Source: CAIZGX01 sp044371675
GTDB taxonomy: Bacteria > Bacteroidota > Bacteroidia > Flavobacteriales_D > Sanyastnellaceae
Length of the DNA stretch: 24,075 nucleotides
Assembly (NCBI GenBank): GCA_044371675.1
Contig: JBILTF010000028.1
Coordinates: 1-24,075 of the forward strand
Reading direction: 5' to 3'
This document shows positions 5,849-14,911 of this stretch, piece by piece; the stretch's first letter is position 1, and the number at the start of each line of letters is the position of its first letter. The notes beneath the pieces are model-generated. The model made no database searches. It saw only the letters and a list, made by a program, of their open reading frames with translations, and was not told the DNA's origin. Both the position numbers and the translations under genes were made by a program.

Positions 5849-8109
5849 TAGCGAATAGTAAAACTCCTTTCCAAAAGAACGTCTTTATACTGTGCATTAA
5901 GCAAAAGCATTCGCTCATACTTCCCTTTTAATTCTCGAAGTGAAATGCCTTCACTTGTTGAAATTTTTCCATTAACAGAAATCGAAATTCCGCTGAAGCC
6001 AATGCCGCGCGCATTTTTCTTTTGAAGTTGTTTGATTTCTCCTGAAATATTTACGTAGTAGGAGTTTGAATATTGATCATCTACCCAAACTACATAAAGC
6101 GAATCGTTTTCGATTTTGTAGGTAAGCAATTGCGGAGCGTAGCTTTCTTTTAATTTTTGATGGAAGATTTTTTCCTTTCCTAACACATCAATGCTGCTCC
6201 AAGAAAACGAAGGCCATACGTCATTCAACTGCCAGTACAAAGTGCCGCCACAACGCGGACTGCTGCGCTGAACTTCAATGGCGCGACACATGCCTTCGGC
6301 TTGCATTTCTTGCGTAAGCTTCGCGTATTCTTGAGTAGGAAGTTTGCTGGCTTTCGGATACCATTGCTCGGTGTATTGCTTCATGAGCGAAAAGCCACGA
6401 GCGTTTTTCTGATGCAATTTTATTCCCTCAGAATTCAAATCGAAAGGAGCAAGAGGCGACATTAACTTTAACACATCTTCACTCGGAAAACTCTGCATGC
6501 CGAACTCACTCATGAATCGAGGAACCTTCGTTTCCAACACAGAAAAAGGCTGCTCGTCGTGCCACAATCCCCAATAATGCGAGTCGCCAACGTCTAACGA
6601 TTCTTTGTTTCCTCTTCCGAATTGCGGAGATGAAGGCCAATAGGGAAGGTTGGAAAAATGTCCGACAATGCCAGGTAAAAGTTGATTGAACAATTGATTG
6701 TATTCGACGTCTATCGCAGAAACAGAAGATGCTGAAAGACCCGACTTCCATCCCCAATTCGACCAAGCTTCTGCGTTCTCGTTGTTGCCGCACCAAAGGG
6801 CCATACACGGATGGTAAGAAATTCTGCGAACGTTTTGCTCCGCTTCTTTTTGAACACTTTCTAAAAATTTCGCATCGCCTGGATACATGCTGCACGCGAA
6901 CATAAAGTCTTGCCAAATAAGAATTCCCATCTCGTCGCACAACGAATAAAACAAATCGCTTTCGTAAATGCCACCGCCCCAAACGCGAAGCATATTGAAG
7001 TGCGCTCCTCTGCATTTTTCAAGCAGCGTTCGATATTCCGATTCGCTGTAAACACCCGGCAACATGCGCAAGGGAATGTAGTTTGCGCCTTTCATGAAGA
7101 TAGACTTTCCGTTTACCTTGAAGAAAAAACTCTCTCCGAATTCATCGGGTTGATTCACCAACTCTATGGTACGAACTCCTGTTTTAATTACACGCGTATT
7201 CGTTTTGCCACTTGCAGTTTGAAGGGTGCATTGCACCAAATACATAAACGGAGTTCCTGCTTCATTCGGCCACCACAAATTCGGTTCATTCAATTCAAAT
7301 GGAAAAATAAAATCGTGCTCCCCTTTGCGCGAAACGAATTCGTCTTTGAAAATTTGTCCGCCGAAATTAAATGCTACAGCAACTTTTTCTTCTTTGTCGG
7401 CGCGATAGTGAATGTGCGCGCGCATCTGTGCTTTGCCTTCGTTCAACGAAAGTGTTTCCACACCAAACGTTTCGAAAAGCATGTCGGTGTGTCCAACTAA
7501 TTCAATGTTTTTTGTAATGCCGCAGGTCACCAACTTCGGTCCCCAGTCCCAACCGAAGTGATACTGCGGCTTTCGGCACACCGCCCGAATGCTGTCTCCT
7601 GGAAGAGGCAAGGTGCGTTCACTTAATTTTTGTTTCGCGTAGGCTTCAGCCGGAGATAAAACAATGCGCAGCTTATTTCCTTTCGGAAGAAGTATTCCTT
7701 TCACATCGAAATCGAATTGAACGAATGCGTTGTTCGTTTCACCAAGAAAAATATCGTTCAAGAAAATTTTTGCGTAAGTATCGATTCCATTCAAACGCAA
7801 TTCAATTTTATCTTGAAGAAGAATGTTCGGCTCACAAACGAAACCGTTCAACGTGTATTCCCAACTTTTTTCTCCAACCCATTGCACGTCGGTTTCATTG
7901 GTTCCAATAAGCGGATCTGGAATTTGTTTATTCAAGACCAAATCGCGGTGCACGTTTCCGGGCACTGCGCACGACATGATTTCTGTTTTTCCTTCTTCGT
8001 TGAAATACCATTGCATGAAGGGAGAAGTTAAGTTCTGCTTCACGCTTAATGATTGCGCTGAAAGAGTGTTCATGAAAATAGCGAATAAAATAAAAAGTGC
8101 TAATCGCAT
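5848..8109 (-). CDS. Secreted beta-mannosidase, glycoside hydrolase family 2
   Basis: A 753-residue enzyme with an N-terminal signal peptide (about residues 1-18, ending near LSAQ). It would act in the periplasm, or outside the cell, on terminal beta-mannosyl residues. The order is a jelly-roll sugar-binding domain (about 20-190, with CAVPGNVHRDL and the YHFGWDWGP stretch), an Ig-like domain, and a TIM barrel from about residue 320. The barrel contains LRVWGGGIYE, WQDFMFACSMYP and the acid/base motif WCGNNE with Glu444. The nucleophile motif is FMSEFGMQSFP with Glu535. Family members are often 820-870 residues, so the C-terminal domains are short here, though the frame ends cleanly. It starts 3 nt after the GT2 gene and is last in the ten-gene unit, which suggests trimming or recycling of the glycan made by the upstream genes (inference). 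Confidence 0.92.
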   Translation of the reverse strand: MRLALFILFAIFMNTLSAQSLSVKQNLTSPFMQWYFNEEGKTEIMSCAVPGNVHRDLVLNKQIPDPLIGTNETDVQWVGEKSWEYTLNGFVCEPNILLQDKIELRLNGIDTYAKIFLNDIFLGETNNAFVQFDFDVKGILLPKGNKLRIVLSPAEAYAKQKLSERTLPLPGDSIRAVCRKPQYHFGWDWGPKLVTCGITKNIELVGHTDMLFETFGVETLSLNEGKAQMRAHIHYRADKEEKVAVAFNFGGQIFKDEFVSRKGEHDFIFPFELNEPNLWWPNEAGTPFMYLVQCTLQTASGKTNTRVIKTGVRTIELVNQPDEFGESFFFKVNGKSIFMKGANYIPLRMLPGVYSESEYRTLLEKCRGAHFNMLRVWGGGIYESDLFYSLCDEMGILIWQDFMFACSMYPGDAKFLESVQKEAEQNVRRISYHPCMALWCGNNENAEAWSNWGWKSGLSASSVSAIDVEYNQLFNQLLPGIVGHFSNLPYWPSSPQFGRGNKESLDVGDSHYWGLWHDEQPFSVLETKVPRFMSEFGMQSFPSEDVLKLMSPLAPFDLNSEGIKLHQKNARGFSLMKQYTEQWYPKASKLPTQEYAKLTQEMQAEGMCRAIEVQRSSPRCGGTLYWQLNDVWPSFSWSSIDVLGKEKIFHQKLKESYAPQLLTYKIENDSLYVVWVDDQYSNSYYVNISGEIKQLQKKNARGIGFSGISISVNGKISTSEGISLRELKGKYERMLLLNAQYKDVLLERSFTIR

Positions 8110-8112
8110 ATT

Positions 8113-9126
8113 CTATCGGTTGTGTTGTGCGTTTTGAAGTGATGGACGTTTTCCGAAAATTTTCATTTCAATTAATCCGCGGAGATAACCCCAACCATAT
8201 CCTAAATGTAAAATGAAAAAGCTTAACAAGGTTACACGTGGCTCTTTGCTTTTTGCCCGTCCTGCGAATAGGAGCGCAAGAATGAAATAAGCTAGAATGG
8301 GAATTCCTAAATAAACGTCATACTTCGGAAAAAATATATTGGTAAAGACGAAAAGAATAAGGTGACAAACAAAAGCAAACGGAACGAGTTGTCGCAATGT
8401 TGTAATTTGTCCGTGAAGAATGTTCACATACACCTTCCAGTAACCGTATTGATAATACTGTTTCATGAGTTTGCTGAGCGTTCCGCGCACGTAGTACTTC
8501 GAATGTAAGTCGGTATTTAAATAACACTTCATGCCATTTTTTTCCATGCGGAAATTGAACTCGTCGTCTTGATTGCGAATGAGCTCTTCTCTGAAATATC
8601 CAATCTTTTCAAAGACTTCTTTTCGATACATACCGAAGGCAACGGTGTCTACAAATCCGTTTTTATTTCCTGTTCGGAAGTGTGCATTGCCAACGCCAAA
8701 TGAGGATGACATGGCACATCCAATGGCTTGAGAAGTTGCATCTTGATATTCATTTACGATAATTCCACCTACACAATCCGCTTCCGGATGTTCAATAAAC
8801 GTCTGCATACATTTTTCAATGTAGTCATTCGGAAGAGCGGCGTGCGCGCCAAGAATCATTTTGAAATCTTCTTGACTTGCTTGCAATCCCATGTTCAGTG
8901 CTACAGGAGTAACACGACGCTCATTCTTCAACACAACAATTTTATTTTCATGTTGAAGGGCAAGCTGCTGAAGTTTTTCAAATGTTCCATCTGTGCTCCC
9001 GCCATCAGCGACGTAAACGCGAACAACTCCTTGGTAAGATTGATTCAAACAGGAAAGGACACACTCTTCTATGTGCAAGGCTTCTTGAAAGCATGGAATG
9101 GCGATGCCTACAGACGGTATGTTCAT
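8113..9126 (-). CDS. Family 2 glycosyltransferase with C-terminal membrane helices
   Basis: A 337-residue GT-A fold enzyme. The nucleotide-sugar pocket shows IAIPCFQEALHIE near the N-terminus and DGGSTDGT at 41-48. The place of the DxD motif is taken by GAHA (93-96), as in ExoA-like members of this family. The catalytic base region is QDDEF at 186-190, followed by a QYYQYGYWK acceptor-site segment. Three hydrophobic segments (about 248-266, 271-289 and 298-316) anchor it to the inner membrane, so the acceptor is probably lipid-linked. The start codon overlaps the stop of the GT4 gene by four bases. Its place next to a flippase and a second transferase points to assembly of a cell-surface glycan. 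The sugar transferred cannot be told. Confidence 0.92.
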   Translation of the reverse strand: MNIPSVGIAIPCFQEALHIEECVLSCLNQSYQGVVRVYVADGGSTDGTFEKLQQLALQHENKIVVLKNERRVTPVALNMGLQASQEDFKMILGAHAALPNDYIEKCMQTFIEHPEADCVGGIIVNEYQDATSQAIGCAMSSSFGVGNAHFRTGNKNGFVDTVAFGMYRKEVFEKIGYFREELIRNQDDEFNFRMEKNGMKCYLNTDLHSKYYVRGTLSKLMKQYYQYGYWKVYVNILHGQITTLRQLVPFAFVCHLILFVFTNIFFPKYDVYLGIPILAYFILALLFAGRAKSKEPRVTLLSFFILHLGYGWGYLRGLIEMKIFGKRPSLQNAQHNR

Positions 9127-10214
9127 TTCGTAATTTCATTATAGAGTTGAACCAACGTGAGCGCTTCGTTTTCCCAGCTGCAATTTTCTTTCACCCAAAC
9201 ATTTCCTTTTTGTCCTATTTCAATACGAAGCGATTCGCTTTGCAATTGTTTCATAGTTGCAACCAATTCATCTTGATTGAAAGGATTCACGAACGAACAG
9301 CCTTCAACAAATGTTTTTTTCCAATATGTGAAATTCGACATAATAACTGGAAGTCCGCAAGCGAGGTATTCGAACGCTTTAATGGGTAGCGATTCCAAAT
9401 AATTTTTCTCTGGATAAAGTATAGCCAATCCTACATGGGATTGCGCGTAATAGCCATAAACATCTGCTGCAGGAACATGTCCAACTTCATTCACTTTTTC
9501 CCAACCTTTGGAAGACATACACTTCTGTCTGTAGGCTTCAAAGTCCCATGCACCAACGAGTGTAAGCGAAGCGTTCTCAACTTCAGCAATGGCTTCTACG
9601 CATTCGTAAATACCCCGGATTTCAGTCAATCCGCCGCAATAAATGAATTGTGTTATCGCACCTTGTTGATTGGAAAGTTTAATTTGTGGAAGCGAAAGAA
9701 TAGGATAGTTGCGCACCACAGCCGATTTGTTTTTCGAAAGTGCACGAGCTATTTCTGGTGTTACAGAAATGACACGAACACAAAAAAGCATGTAGAATTT
9801 TTCAATCCATTTGTAAATCAATCCCGCTGTTTTTCTCACGAACAACGGCCCGAGCGGCTTGCTCTCAATTTGTTTGCTCACGTGTTCGTGTGAATCGAAA
9901 ACGACCTTCTTTCCCAATAACCAAAACAACGGTGCAAAGCGAATGAGTTCAGGATCGTGTATGTGCACAACGCTGACATTCAATTTCAGAATTGCGAAAA
10001 ACCCTTGCCACGCGGTGATTAATAATTTTTTAAGTCTGCTCGTTGTTGTTGGAAGGGCCACCACGTGAACGCCCTGCTTGTCGAGCGATTCGGAATGCGG
10101 AACAACCAAGAAAACTTCGTAACCGGCTTGAGACAAACTCACGCATTCCTTCATGAAGATTCGACTGTCGAAAGGCGGATGCAGTGTGGTGAAATGAGCA
10201 ATACGTGTTTTCAT
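9123..10214 (-). CDS. Family 4 glycosyltransferase (GT-B)
   Basis: A 363-residue GT-B protein. The N-terminal Rossmann domain opens with a TTLHPPFDSRIFMKE segment typical of surface-polysaccharide GT4 enzymes and includes VHIHDPEL and a FDSHEH loop. The C-terminal donor domain starts near residue 188 with FIYCGGL. It holds the E-x7-E motif Glu274...Glu282 (ESLPIKAFE) followed by YLACGLPVIMS, which bind the nucleotide sugar. There is no signal peptide, so it works on the cytoplasmic face. It overlaps both neighbours by four bases (ATGA), so flippase, GT4 and GT2 are translationally coupled. Donor and acceptor are unknown. With only two transferases and no polymerase in view, the product may be a short glycan, or other parts may be encoded elsewhere. 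Confidence 0.93.
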   Translation of the reverse strand: MKTRIAHFTTLHPPFDSRIFMKECVSLSQAGYEVFLVVPHSESLDKQGVHVVALPTTTSRLKKLLITAWQGFFAILKLNVSVVHIHDPELIRFAPLFWLLGKKVVFDSHEHVSKQIESKPLGPLFVRKTAGLIYKWIEKFYMLFCVRVISVTPEIARALSKNKSAVVRNYPILSLPQIKLSNQQGAITQFIYCGGLTEIRGIYECVEAIAEVENASLTLVGAWDFEAYRQKCMSSKGWEKVNEVGHVPAADVYGYYAQSHVGLAILYPEKNYLESLPIKAFEYLACGLPVIMSNFTYWKKTFVEGCSFVNPFNQDELVATMKQLQSESLRIEIGQKGNVWVKENCSWENEALTLVQLYNEITK

Positions 10215-11461
10215 TTCGCTAGAATATTTTCGTCAGCGTCCTTGGGTCTTGCTAAGCGTAAATACCAAACAAACGTAATGATGTACATGACGCTACTCAC
10301 CAGCGAATAAAGGCCAATGGCCCAATTCAAACTGTTGAATAGATATCCTACGTAAAGCGCCGTCATTTTTAAAATCACATCAATGATGTTTAATCCTAGC
10401 GCTTTGTTTTGAACGTTTTCTAAGATGGCTGTGAATGAAAAAGGCGAGATGGAAAAATTCAGCACAAATAACGGTGCGAGCCATCTAGCCATTTCTCCGG
10501 AAGCACGCCACTCTTCACCAAACACAAATGCGAAAAGGGAAGGGGCGAAGGCAACGATAACAATGGCGCCAATTCCGCTGATGAACATGAGTGCTTTTGC
10601 AGTGCTTAATATAAGAGGACGATAAGACTCGCCGCTGTTTTTAATTTCAGAAGCTTTGTTGTAATGCGTAAGAAAAACTGTATTGCTAATCAGATTCACG
10701 GGTGCTTGAATAATCTTCCAACACATAAAATAAAGTCCGGTAGTAGTATCTCCGAAGCATACATTAAGCATCCAGATAGTACCGCTCAATTGCAGGGTTT
10801 CAATAATTCCTTGAGGAGTGTTGAAGAAGATGTATTGCTTGAAAGATTTAAGTGAAATGTCTTTTACCGGTTCTTCAGTGAGTTCATCTTGTCGTGTCCC
10901 GTTGAACAGCACCCACATGGAAACAACTTGACCAATGATGAATCCGATAACCAAACCTAAATAGTCGAAGAAGAAAAATCCCATTCCGATTGAACAGCCG
11001 TTGATGACCAAGCTGTTCATCAATCTGTACGCAGCATTCGTGCGGTATCTATTTAGTCGGGTCGAAAGGAAATTGTACGTTTGAATGACTGCAATGCTGA
11101 AAATTCCAATCGGAAGAAACGCTTCAAAAGCTGAAATGTGCATGCCGAAGAAATAGAGAACGCTGAACAGAACGGCAATTCCAGAAGCCAATCTCCATGC
11201 GTTATTGATGGCGAGCTTCGCGCGTTCGCGCGCCATCATCTCTGTTTCAGCATTCGGTATGCTGTATTCAATTCTGAATGTTGCAAGCACTGCGAAAGGA
11301 ATAATCCATGCGTAAAACAATGCGAACCATGCGAAGTCTTCTGCATTGTACATCCGTGAAAGAATAGGCGCAGTTCCGTACGTAATCAATTGTCCAACTG
11401 CAGTAGCCGCTGAGAGTTTCAGCACATTTTTCAGATGCAGTTTTTCAATCAGTTCTTTCAT
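10211..11461 (-). CDS. Wzx-like oligosaccharide flippase
   Basis: A 416-residue polytopic inner-membrane protein with about 11-12 hydrophobic helices across its length and short loops. The N-terminal region (LSAATAVGQLITYGTAPILSRMY, about residues 17-39) is the usual first helix of the polysaccharide-biosynthesis branch of the MOP flippase superfamily. Such proteins move lipid-linked oligosaccharides from the inner to the outer face of the membrane. The length is slightly below the family norm of 440-500. Its ATG overlaps the DUF551 stop by four bases, and its own stop overlaps the GT4 start by four. The immediate neighbours are two glycosyltransferases, which fits export of the glycan they build. 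Family is clear; substrate is not. Confidence 0.9.
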   Translation of the reverse strand: MKELIEKLHLKNVLKLSAATAVGQLITYGTAPILSRMYNAEDFAWFALFYAWIIPFAVLATFRIEYSIPNAETEMMARERAKLAINNAWRLASGIAVLFSVLYFFGMHISAFEAFLPIGIFSIAVIQTYNFLSTRLNRYRTNAAYRLMNSLVINGCSIGMGFFFFDYLGLVIGFIIGQVVSMWVLFNGTRQDELTEEPVKDISLKSFKQYIFFNTPQGIIETLQLSGTIWMLNVCFGDTTTGLYFMCWKIIQAPVNLISNTVFLTHYNKASEIKNSGESYRPLILSTAKALMFISGIGAIVIVAFAPSLFAFVFGEEWRASGEMARWLAPLFVLNFSISPFSFTAILENVQNKALGLNIIDVILKMTALYVGYLFNSLNWAIGLYSLVSSVMYIITFVWYLRLARPKDADENILAK

Positions 11462-11730
11462 GAATTCAAGCTAGGCATTGGCATCCAGTGCGATACCGAT
11501 TGAAAGAACTGATTTGAATTTCCTTCTCCTTTCCAAAAGTGAATGCCATGTTTTTCAGCTTTCTCTTTGTCGTGCAAATAGAAATCCTTTTGGAAATGAA
11601 GAACAATAACTTCACGCAATTCGGTCTCTCCTGTTTTTCCAGGAAGGAAAACAGTGTTACCCGGAACGAAAGCCAACACGCGTTGTCCATCTTGAGGCAA
11701 TTGATCAGTTACTGAAATCCAAGTCGACAT
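11458..11730 (-). CDS. DUF551 family small protein
   Basis: A 90-residue protein with the two ends of the DUF551 pattern: WISVTDQLPQDGQRVLAF near the start and VSHWMPMPS at the end. The middle has a charged stretch with HDKEKAEKHGIHFWK. The family is small, of unknown function, and frequent in phages and mobile regions. Here it sits in a housekeeping/glycan unit, 11 nt after the crotonase gene and overlapping the flippase start by four bases. No mobility gene is nearby. An alternative frame (11466-11690) covers much of the same region, but it lacks the conserved ends. Family call is fairly safe; role in the unit is unknown. Confidence 0.82.
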   Translation of the reverse strand: MSTWISVTDQLPQDGQRVLAFVPGNTVFLPGKTGETELREVIVLHFQKDFYLHDKEKAEKHGIHFWKGEGNSNQFFQSVSHWMPMPSLNS

Positions 11731-11741
11731 TTCTGAATGAA

Positions 11742-12518
11742 TTAGTTACCCGTAAATGTAGGCATTCTCTTTTCCAAGAAAGCAGCAACACCTTCTTTGT
11801 GGTCAGCAGTTTGTCCAGCTCTTTTCTGAAGGTCTAATTCTAAATCGAGTTGTTGTTCAAGCGTGTTGTTCCATCCCGCGTATATGGCTTGCTTCGTGAA
11901 AGCAAGCGCTTTCGTTGGCATAGAAGCCAAGCGCGTTGCAAGTTCTGCGACTTTCGTTTGGAATTCTTCTACTGGATAAACGTCGTAAATAAGTCCGATG
12001 TCTTTCGCTTCAGCGGCGGTAACCTTGTCGGCCAAAAGCATTTGTGCCATCGCGCGTTGTGTTCCAATAATGCGCGGAAGGAAATACGTTCCGCCGCTGT
12101 CTGGAATTAATCCAATCTTGGTAAACGCTTGTAAGAAGCTAGCGTTTTCGGAAGCAACAACCAAGTCGCAAGCCAACGCAATGTTCGCTCCTGCTCCTGC
12201 CGCTACACCGTTAATGGCGCCAACAATCGGAATGGGTAGTTCGCGCATCATGCGAATAATCGGATTGTATCCGTCTTTCAAAATGCTCTCCAATCCGGGT
12301 CCGTCAGTCGCAATTGCTTCACCGAGATCTTGTCCAGCACAAAATGCTTTCCCGTTTCCAGTTAACACCACACACCGAACGTCCGTTCGGTTTCTAATTT
12401 CGGTCAAAGCAGCTTGCAATTCAACAGACATATCCATTACGAAACTGTTGAATTTTTCTTGACGATCTAAGGCAATGGTAGCAATGCCTTCGTTGTAACT
12501 GAGTTGAATGAATTTCAT
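11742..12518 (-). CDS. Enoyl-CoA hydratase/isomerase family, PaaG-like
   Basis: A 258-residue crotonase. The oxyanion-hole segments are AFCAGQDL (58-65) and the GVAAGAGANIALACDL stretch (104-119). At the catalytic position the protein has IGLIPDSGGT with Asp140, as in PaaG, the 2-(1,2-epoxy-1,2-dihydrophenyl)acetyl-CoA isomerase of phenylacetate breakdown, in place of the paired glutamates of true hydratases. The C-terminus (LDLELDLQKRAGQTADHKEGVAAFLEKR region) also follows PaaG. No other paa genes are in the window, so it may act in phenylacetate degradation with genes elsewhere or on another acyl-CoA. It lies 3 nt after the BioY-like gene and 11 nt before DUF551, inside the ten-gene unit. 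Confidence 0.88.
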   Translation of the reverse strand: MKFIQLSYNEGIATIALDRQEKFNSFVMDMSVELQAALTEIRNRTDVRCVVLTGNGKAFCAGQDLGEAIATDGPGLESILKDGYNPIIRMMRELPIPIVGAINGVAAGAGANIALACDLVVASENASFLQAFTKIGLIPDSGGTYFLPRIIGTQRAMAQMLLADKVTAAEAKDIGLIYDVYPVEEFQTKVAELATRLASMPTKALAFTKQAIYAGWNNTLEQQLDLELDLQKRAGQTADHKEGVAAFLEKRMPTFTGN

Positions 12519-12521
12519 AGT

Positions 12522-13094
12522 TTAAGATGCTTTGTAAAAGTTCTCGCGTCCTTCTACAAATCGTAAGAAGGCTACGGTAATAATGAGTCCTGCTGTGGCT
12601 TTGACCGCATAAGCGGAAAGATCTAATTGAACAAACGCCCAAGCGCGTTCAGGATTAATGCGATAAATATATAGACCTCCCAACAATAAAATAAGTGTAT
12701 GTCCAAGGAACCAAACCGCAAGTGTATTTAACATTTTTTTCTTGCGAGGAATTTCAGCGAAATATCCGGCAAGCAATGCTGCAGCCAAGAACCCGAAGTA
12801 GTAACCGCAATTTGTAATGGTGAAGACATGCTTTATTCCGAATTCATAATTCGGGAAAATGTGAAGTCCTGCTATTCCAAGAAGTATGTAGAATAAGGCC
12901 GAAAGAAATCCAATTTGCCATCCCCACCAAATGGCGTTGAATAACACCACTAGACTCAAAATTGAAAAGGGCAATTCCTTTCCGTATGAAACCACTAATG
13001 GACCGAGCCCAATCAGGAGTCCCAGAGAGATAACAAGTCCGATAAAAAAATTAAGAGCCGCGCTCTTGGTAAATGCAAAGTATTGTTTAAACAC
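12522..13094 (-). CDS. BioY-like membrane protein (ECF transporter S component?)
   Basis: A 190-residue protein with about six hydrophobic helices. The middle resembles BioY, the substrate-binding subunit of biotin ECF transporters: an LPFSILSLVVLFNAIWWG helix, then GFLSALFYILLGIAGL, and the GYYFGFLAAALLAGYFAE segment that corresponds to the conserved GYxxGF. The glycine-rich loop normally following IGLPVF is replaced by a stretch with HIFPNYEFG, so the ligand may differ from biotin. No EcfA or EcfT genes are adjacent; solitary BioY proteins are known. The gene follows the M1 peptidase gene by 3 nt and precedes the crotonase by 3 nt. Membrane protein is certain; BioY family likely; substrate open. 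Confidence 0.72.
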   Translation of the reverse strand: MFKQYFAFTKSAALNFFIGLVISLGLLIGLGPLVVSYGKELPFSILSLVVLFNAIWWGWQIGFLSALFYILLGIAGLHIFPNYEFGIKHVFTITNCGYYFGFLAAALLAGYFAEIPRKKKMLNTLAVWFLGHTLILLLGGLYIYRINPERAWAFVQLDLSAYAVKATAGLIITVAFLRFVEGRENFYKAS

Positions 13095-13097
13095 AGT

Positions 13098-14909
13098 TTA
13101 TTTGGTTATTGAATAGGTGTTGTTGTTCTTGTCGGTGTCTATGGTTTGATTCTTCGCATCAATGGTCACCTTCACAACTTTCATATTCTGATTTTTGAAT
13201 TTGAGGGAATAGGTTTTGTCAACCCAATGCCAGTCTTCTTGTAGGTTCCAATTCTCGGGCAGATCACCTTTGAATTTTTCTCCACGCATGAGATCAATCG
13301 GAATGTAGTACACGCAATCTTTTCCATTATCGAAACTCACAGTGACTTCGCAAGGCATTGGGAAAAGCCCAACGCGTTCCAAAACAATTTCGGTTTCTGC
13401 TTTACCTGCCAATACAGTATCAACAGCGTAGTCCATAGTTTTCGTTGTTCCAACGAAATATTCATCGAACCAGTCAAGCACCAGTGCACTTTCCTTTTCA
13501 GCAACGCGCAAAATATCAGCAGGAGTAGGGTGTTTGAAAGACCATTCGTTGAAATACGTCTGCATGGTTTGGTTGAAGAGCTCAGAGCCCATGATGTATT
13601 CCAATTGACTTAAATACGTTTCGCCTTTGCTGTATGCAGCAACGCCGTATGCGTAATTCGTTTCGAAATGATCGGCGTGCGTGGTCAACGGTTCTTCAAT
13701 GCCTGCTTTCACCAATTCCAAATATCCGTCAATCGACTCTCTGTGGTAAGGATCTGCTTGCGCTGGGAAAAGAGAATTCATAACCACTGTCGATGCGAAG
13801 CTCGTGAACCCTTCGTCCATCCAACAATACTGACTTTCATCGGTGGCGAGCATACACTGATACCAAGAGTGTGCGCCCTCGTGAACAGTAACGCCCACAA
13901 GACTTGGAAGAGAGCGTCTTCCGGTGATTAACGTTGCCATTGGATACTCCATTCCGCCGTCTCCGCCTTGAATGACGTTGTAAACAGGGTATGCGTATTT
14001 CCCGAAATTCTTGCTCAACAGATCAAATGCTTTTGCTGTGAATTCAGGAAGACGGTCCCAAGCTTCGTTGTATTTTTCTTCCGGTTGGTGATAGAAATAA
14101 ATTTTTGGACCGCCGGGAAGTTGGGTTTCTGTGCGGACGTAATCGGGGTCGGCGGCCCACACAAAATCGTGAACGTTTTTCGCTTCGTACTTCCAAGTGA
14201 GTAAATTCTTTCCCACTTTTTGAACACGCTTGAAAGACTCTTCTTCATTCAACAGCACGCCACCGGCTGCCACAACGTAGTTAGCGGGCAAAGTAATGTT
14301 TACATTGAAATCACCCCAAATGCCGTAAAATTCTCTTGCGATATAAGGATTCGGATGCCAGCCCTCATTATCATATTCGCTCAACTTAGGATACCACTGA
14401 CTCATGCTGTATTCAATGCCTTCCGCATTGTCTTTTCCGCTTCTGCGAATTTGCAAAGGCACCTGACCGTTGAATTCCAATTCAATTTTAGCAACAGAAT
14501 GCGCAGGTATGCCCTTCGAAAGTTGAACTTCCAAAATGGTTTCGTTCTCAATGAATGAAACGAGTTCACCATTCACCAAGAGTTTGCTCACATGCAAATG
14601 TCCTTCTTGGTCTTTTGTTAATTTCGAAATACGATCCCCTACACGTCGGTCGGGATCTGGCAAAGCCACGGAGCGAACATCCATGTCGCTTCCCGGTTGA
14701 AAGGCATTGTTGTACAAATGGAAGAAAAGCTGGGTAAGCTCGTCATTGCTGTTGTTCGTGTATTGAATCGTTTCCTTTCCAACAAATGAATCGTTCGTGG
14801 TGTTCAATGAAATGTCAATGACGTAATCGGCCTGTTGTTGCCAATACTGTCCGAATACATTTCCACCTAAAACAAAAAAAGTTAGAAGTAATAAATTTCT
14901 TTTTGTCAT
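13098..14909 (-). CDS. M1 family metallopeptidase, secreted
   Basis: A 603-residue zinc peptidase with a signal peptide (about residues 1-21, cleavage near VFGQ). The zinc site is HEGAH at 343-347 with the third ligand Glu366 in WMDEGF, the exact HExxH-x18-E spacing of family M1. A GGMEYP segment ahead of it stands where M1 peptidases have GAMEN. The N-terminal half is the beta-sandwich domain; after the catalytic domain comes a short beta-rich tail rather than a long helical domain. It would trim peptides from their N-terminus in the periplasm. The frame also opens at a TTG (14918), but the ATG at 14909 directly precedes the basic start of the signal peptide and leaves 2 nt after kdsC, so I prefer it. 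Second M1 gene of the window; the other is at 17093. Confidence 0.93.
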   Translation of the reverse strand: MTKRNLLLLTFFVLGGNVFGQYWQQQADYVIDISLNTTNDSFVGKETIQYTNNSNDELTQLFFHLYNNAFQPGSDMDVRSVALPDPDRRVGDRISKLTKDQEGHLHVSKLLVNGELVSFIENETILEVQLSKGIPAHSVAKIELEFNGQVPLQIRRSGKDNAEGIEYSMSQWYPKLSEYDNEGWHPNPYIAREFYGIWGDFNVNITLPANYVVAAGGVLLNEEESFKRVQKVGKNLLTWKYEAKNVHDFVWAADPDYVRTETQLPGGPKIYFYHQPEEKYNEAWDRLPEFTAKAFDLLSKNFGKYAYPVYNVIQGGDGGMEYPMATLITGRRSLPSLVGVTVHEGAHSWYQCMLATDESQYCWMDEGFTSFASTVVMNSLFPAQADPYHRESIDGYLELVKAGIEEPLTTHADHFETNYAYGVAAYSKGETYLSQLEYIMGSELFNQTMQTYFNEWSFKHPTPADILRVAEKESALVLDWFDEYFVGTTKTMDYAVDTVLAGKAETEIVLERVGLFPMPCEVTVSFDNGKDCVYYIPIDLMRGEKFKGDLPENWNLQEDWHWVDKTYSLKFKNQNMKVVKVTIDAKNQTIDTDKNNNTYSITK

Positions 14910-14911
14910 GA

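Noticed and set aside
5938..5956. AAGTGAA/TTCACTT hairpin in the mannosidase coding end
   Set aside because: An isolated seven-pair stem with a five-base loop, no T-run and no linker pattern; not distinguishable from chance in coding sequence.
6910..7500. 196-codon + strand open frame inside the mannosidase gene
   Set aside because: It is a shadow of the GH2 coding sequence on the opposite strand: no family features, and a composition typical of antisense frames.
5848..11461. Polysaccharide utilisation locus
   Set aside because: Only one glycoside hydrolase and no SusC/SusD pair or sensor; the other genes are synthetic and export functions.
11998..12462. 154-codon + strand open frame inside the crotonase gene
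   Set aside because: Fully antisense to a strongly conserved PaaG-like gene, with no recognisable protein features.
14220..14558. 112-codon + strand open frame inside the M1 peptidase gene
   Set aside because: Antisense shadow of a conserved enzyme; no start context or domain.
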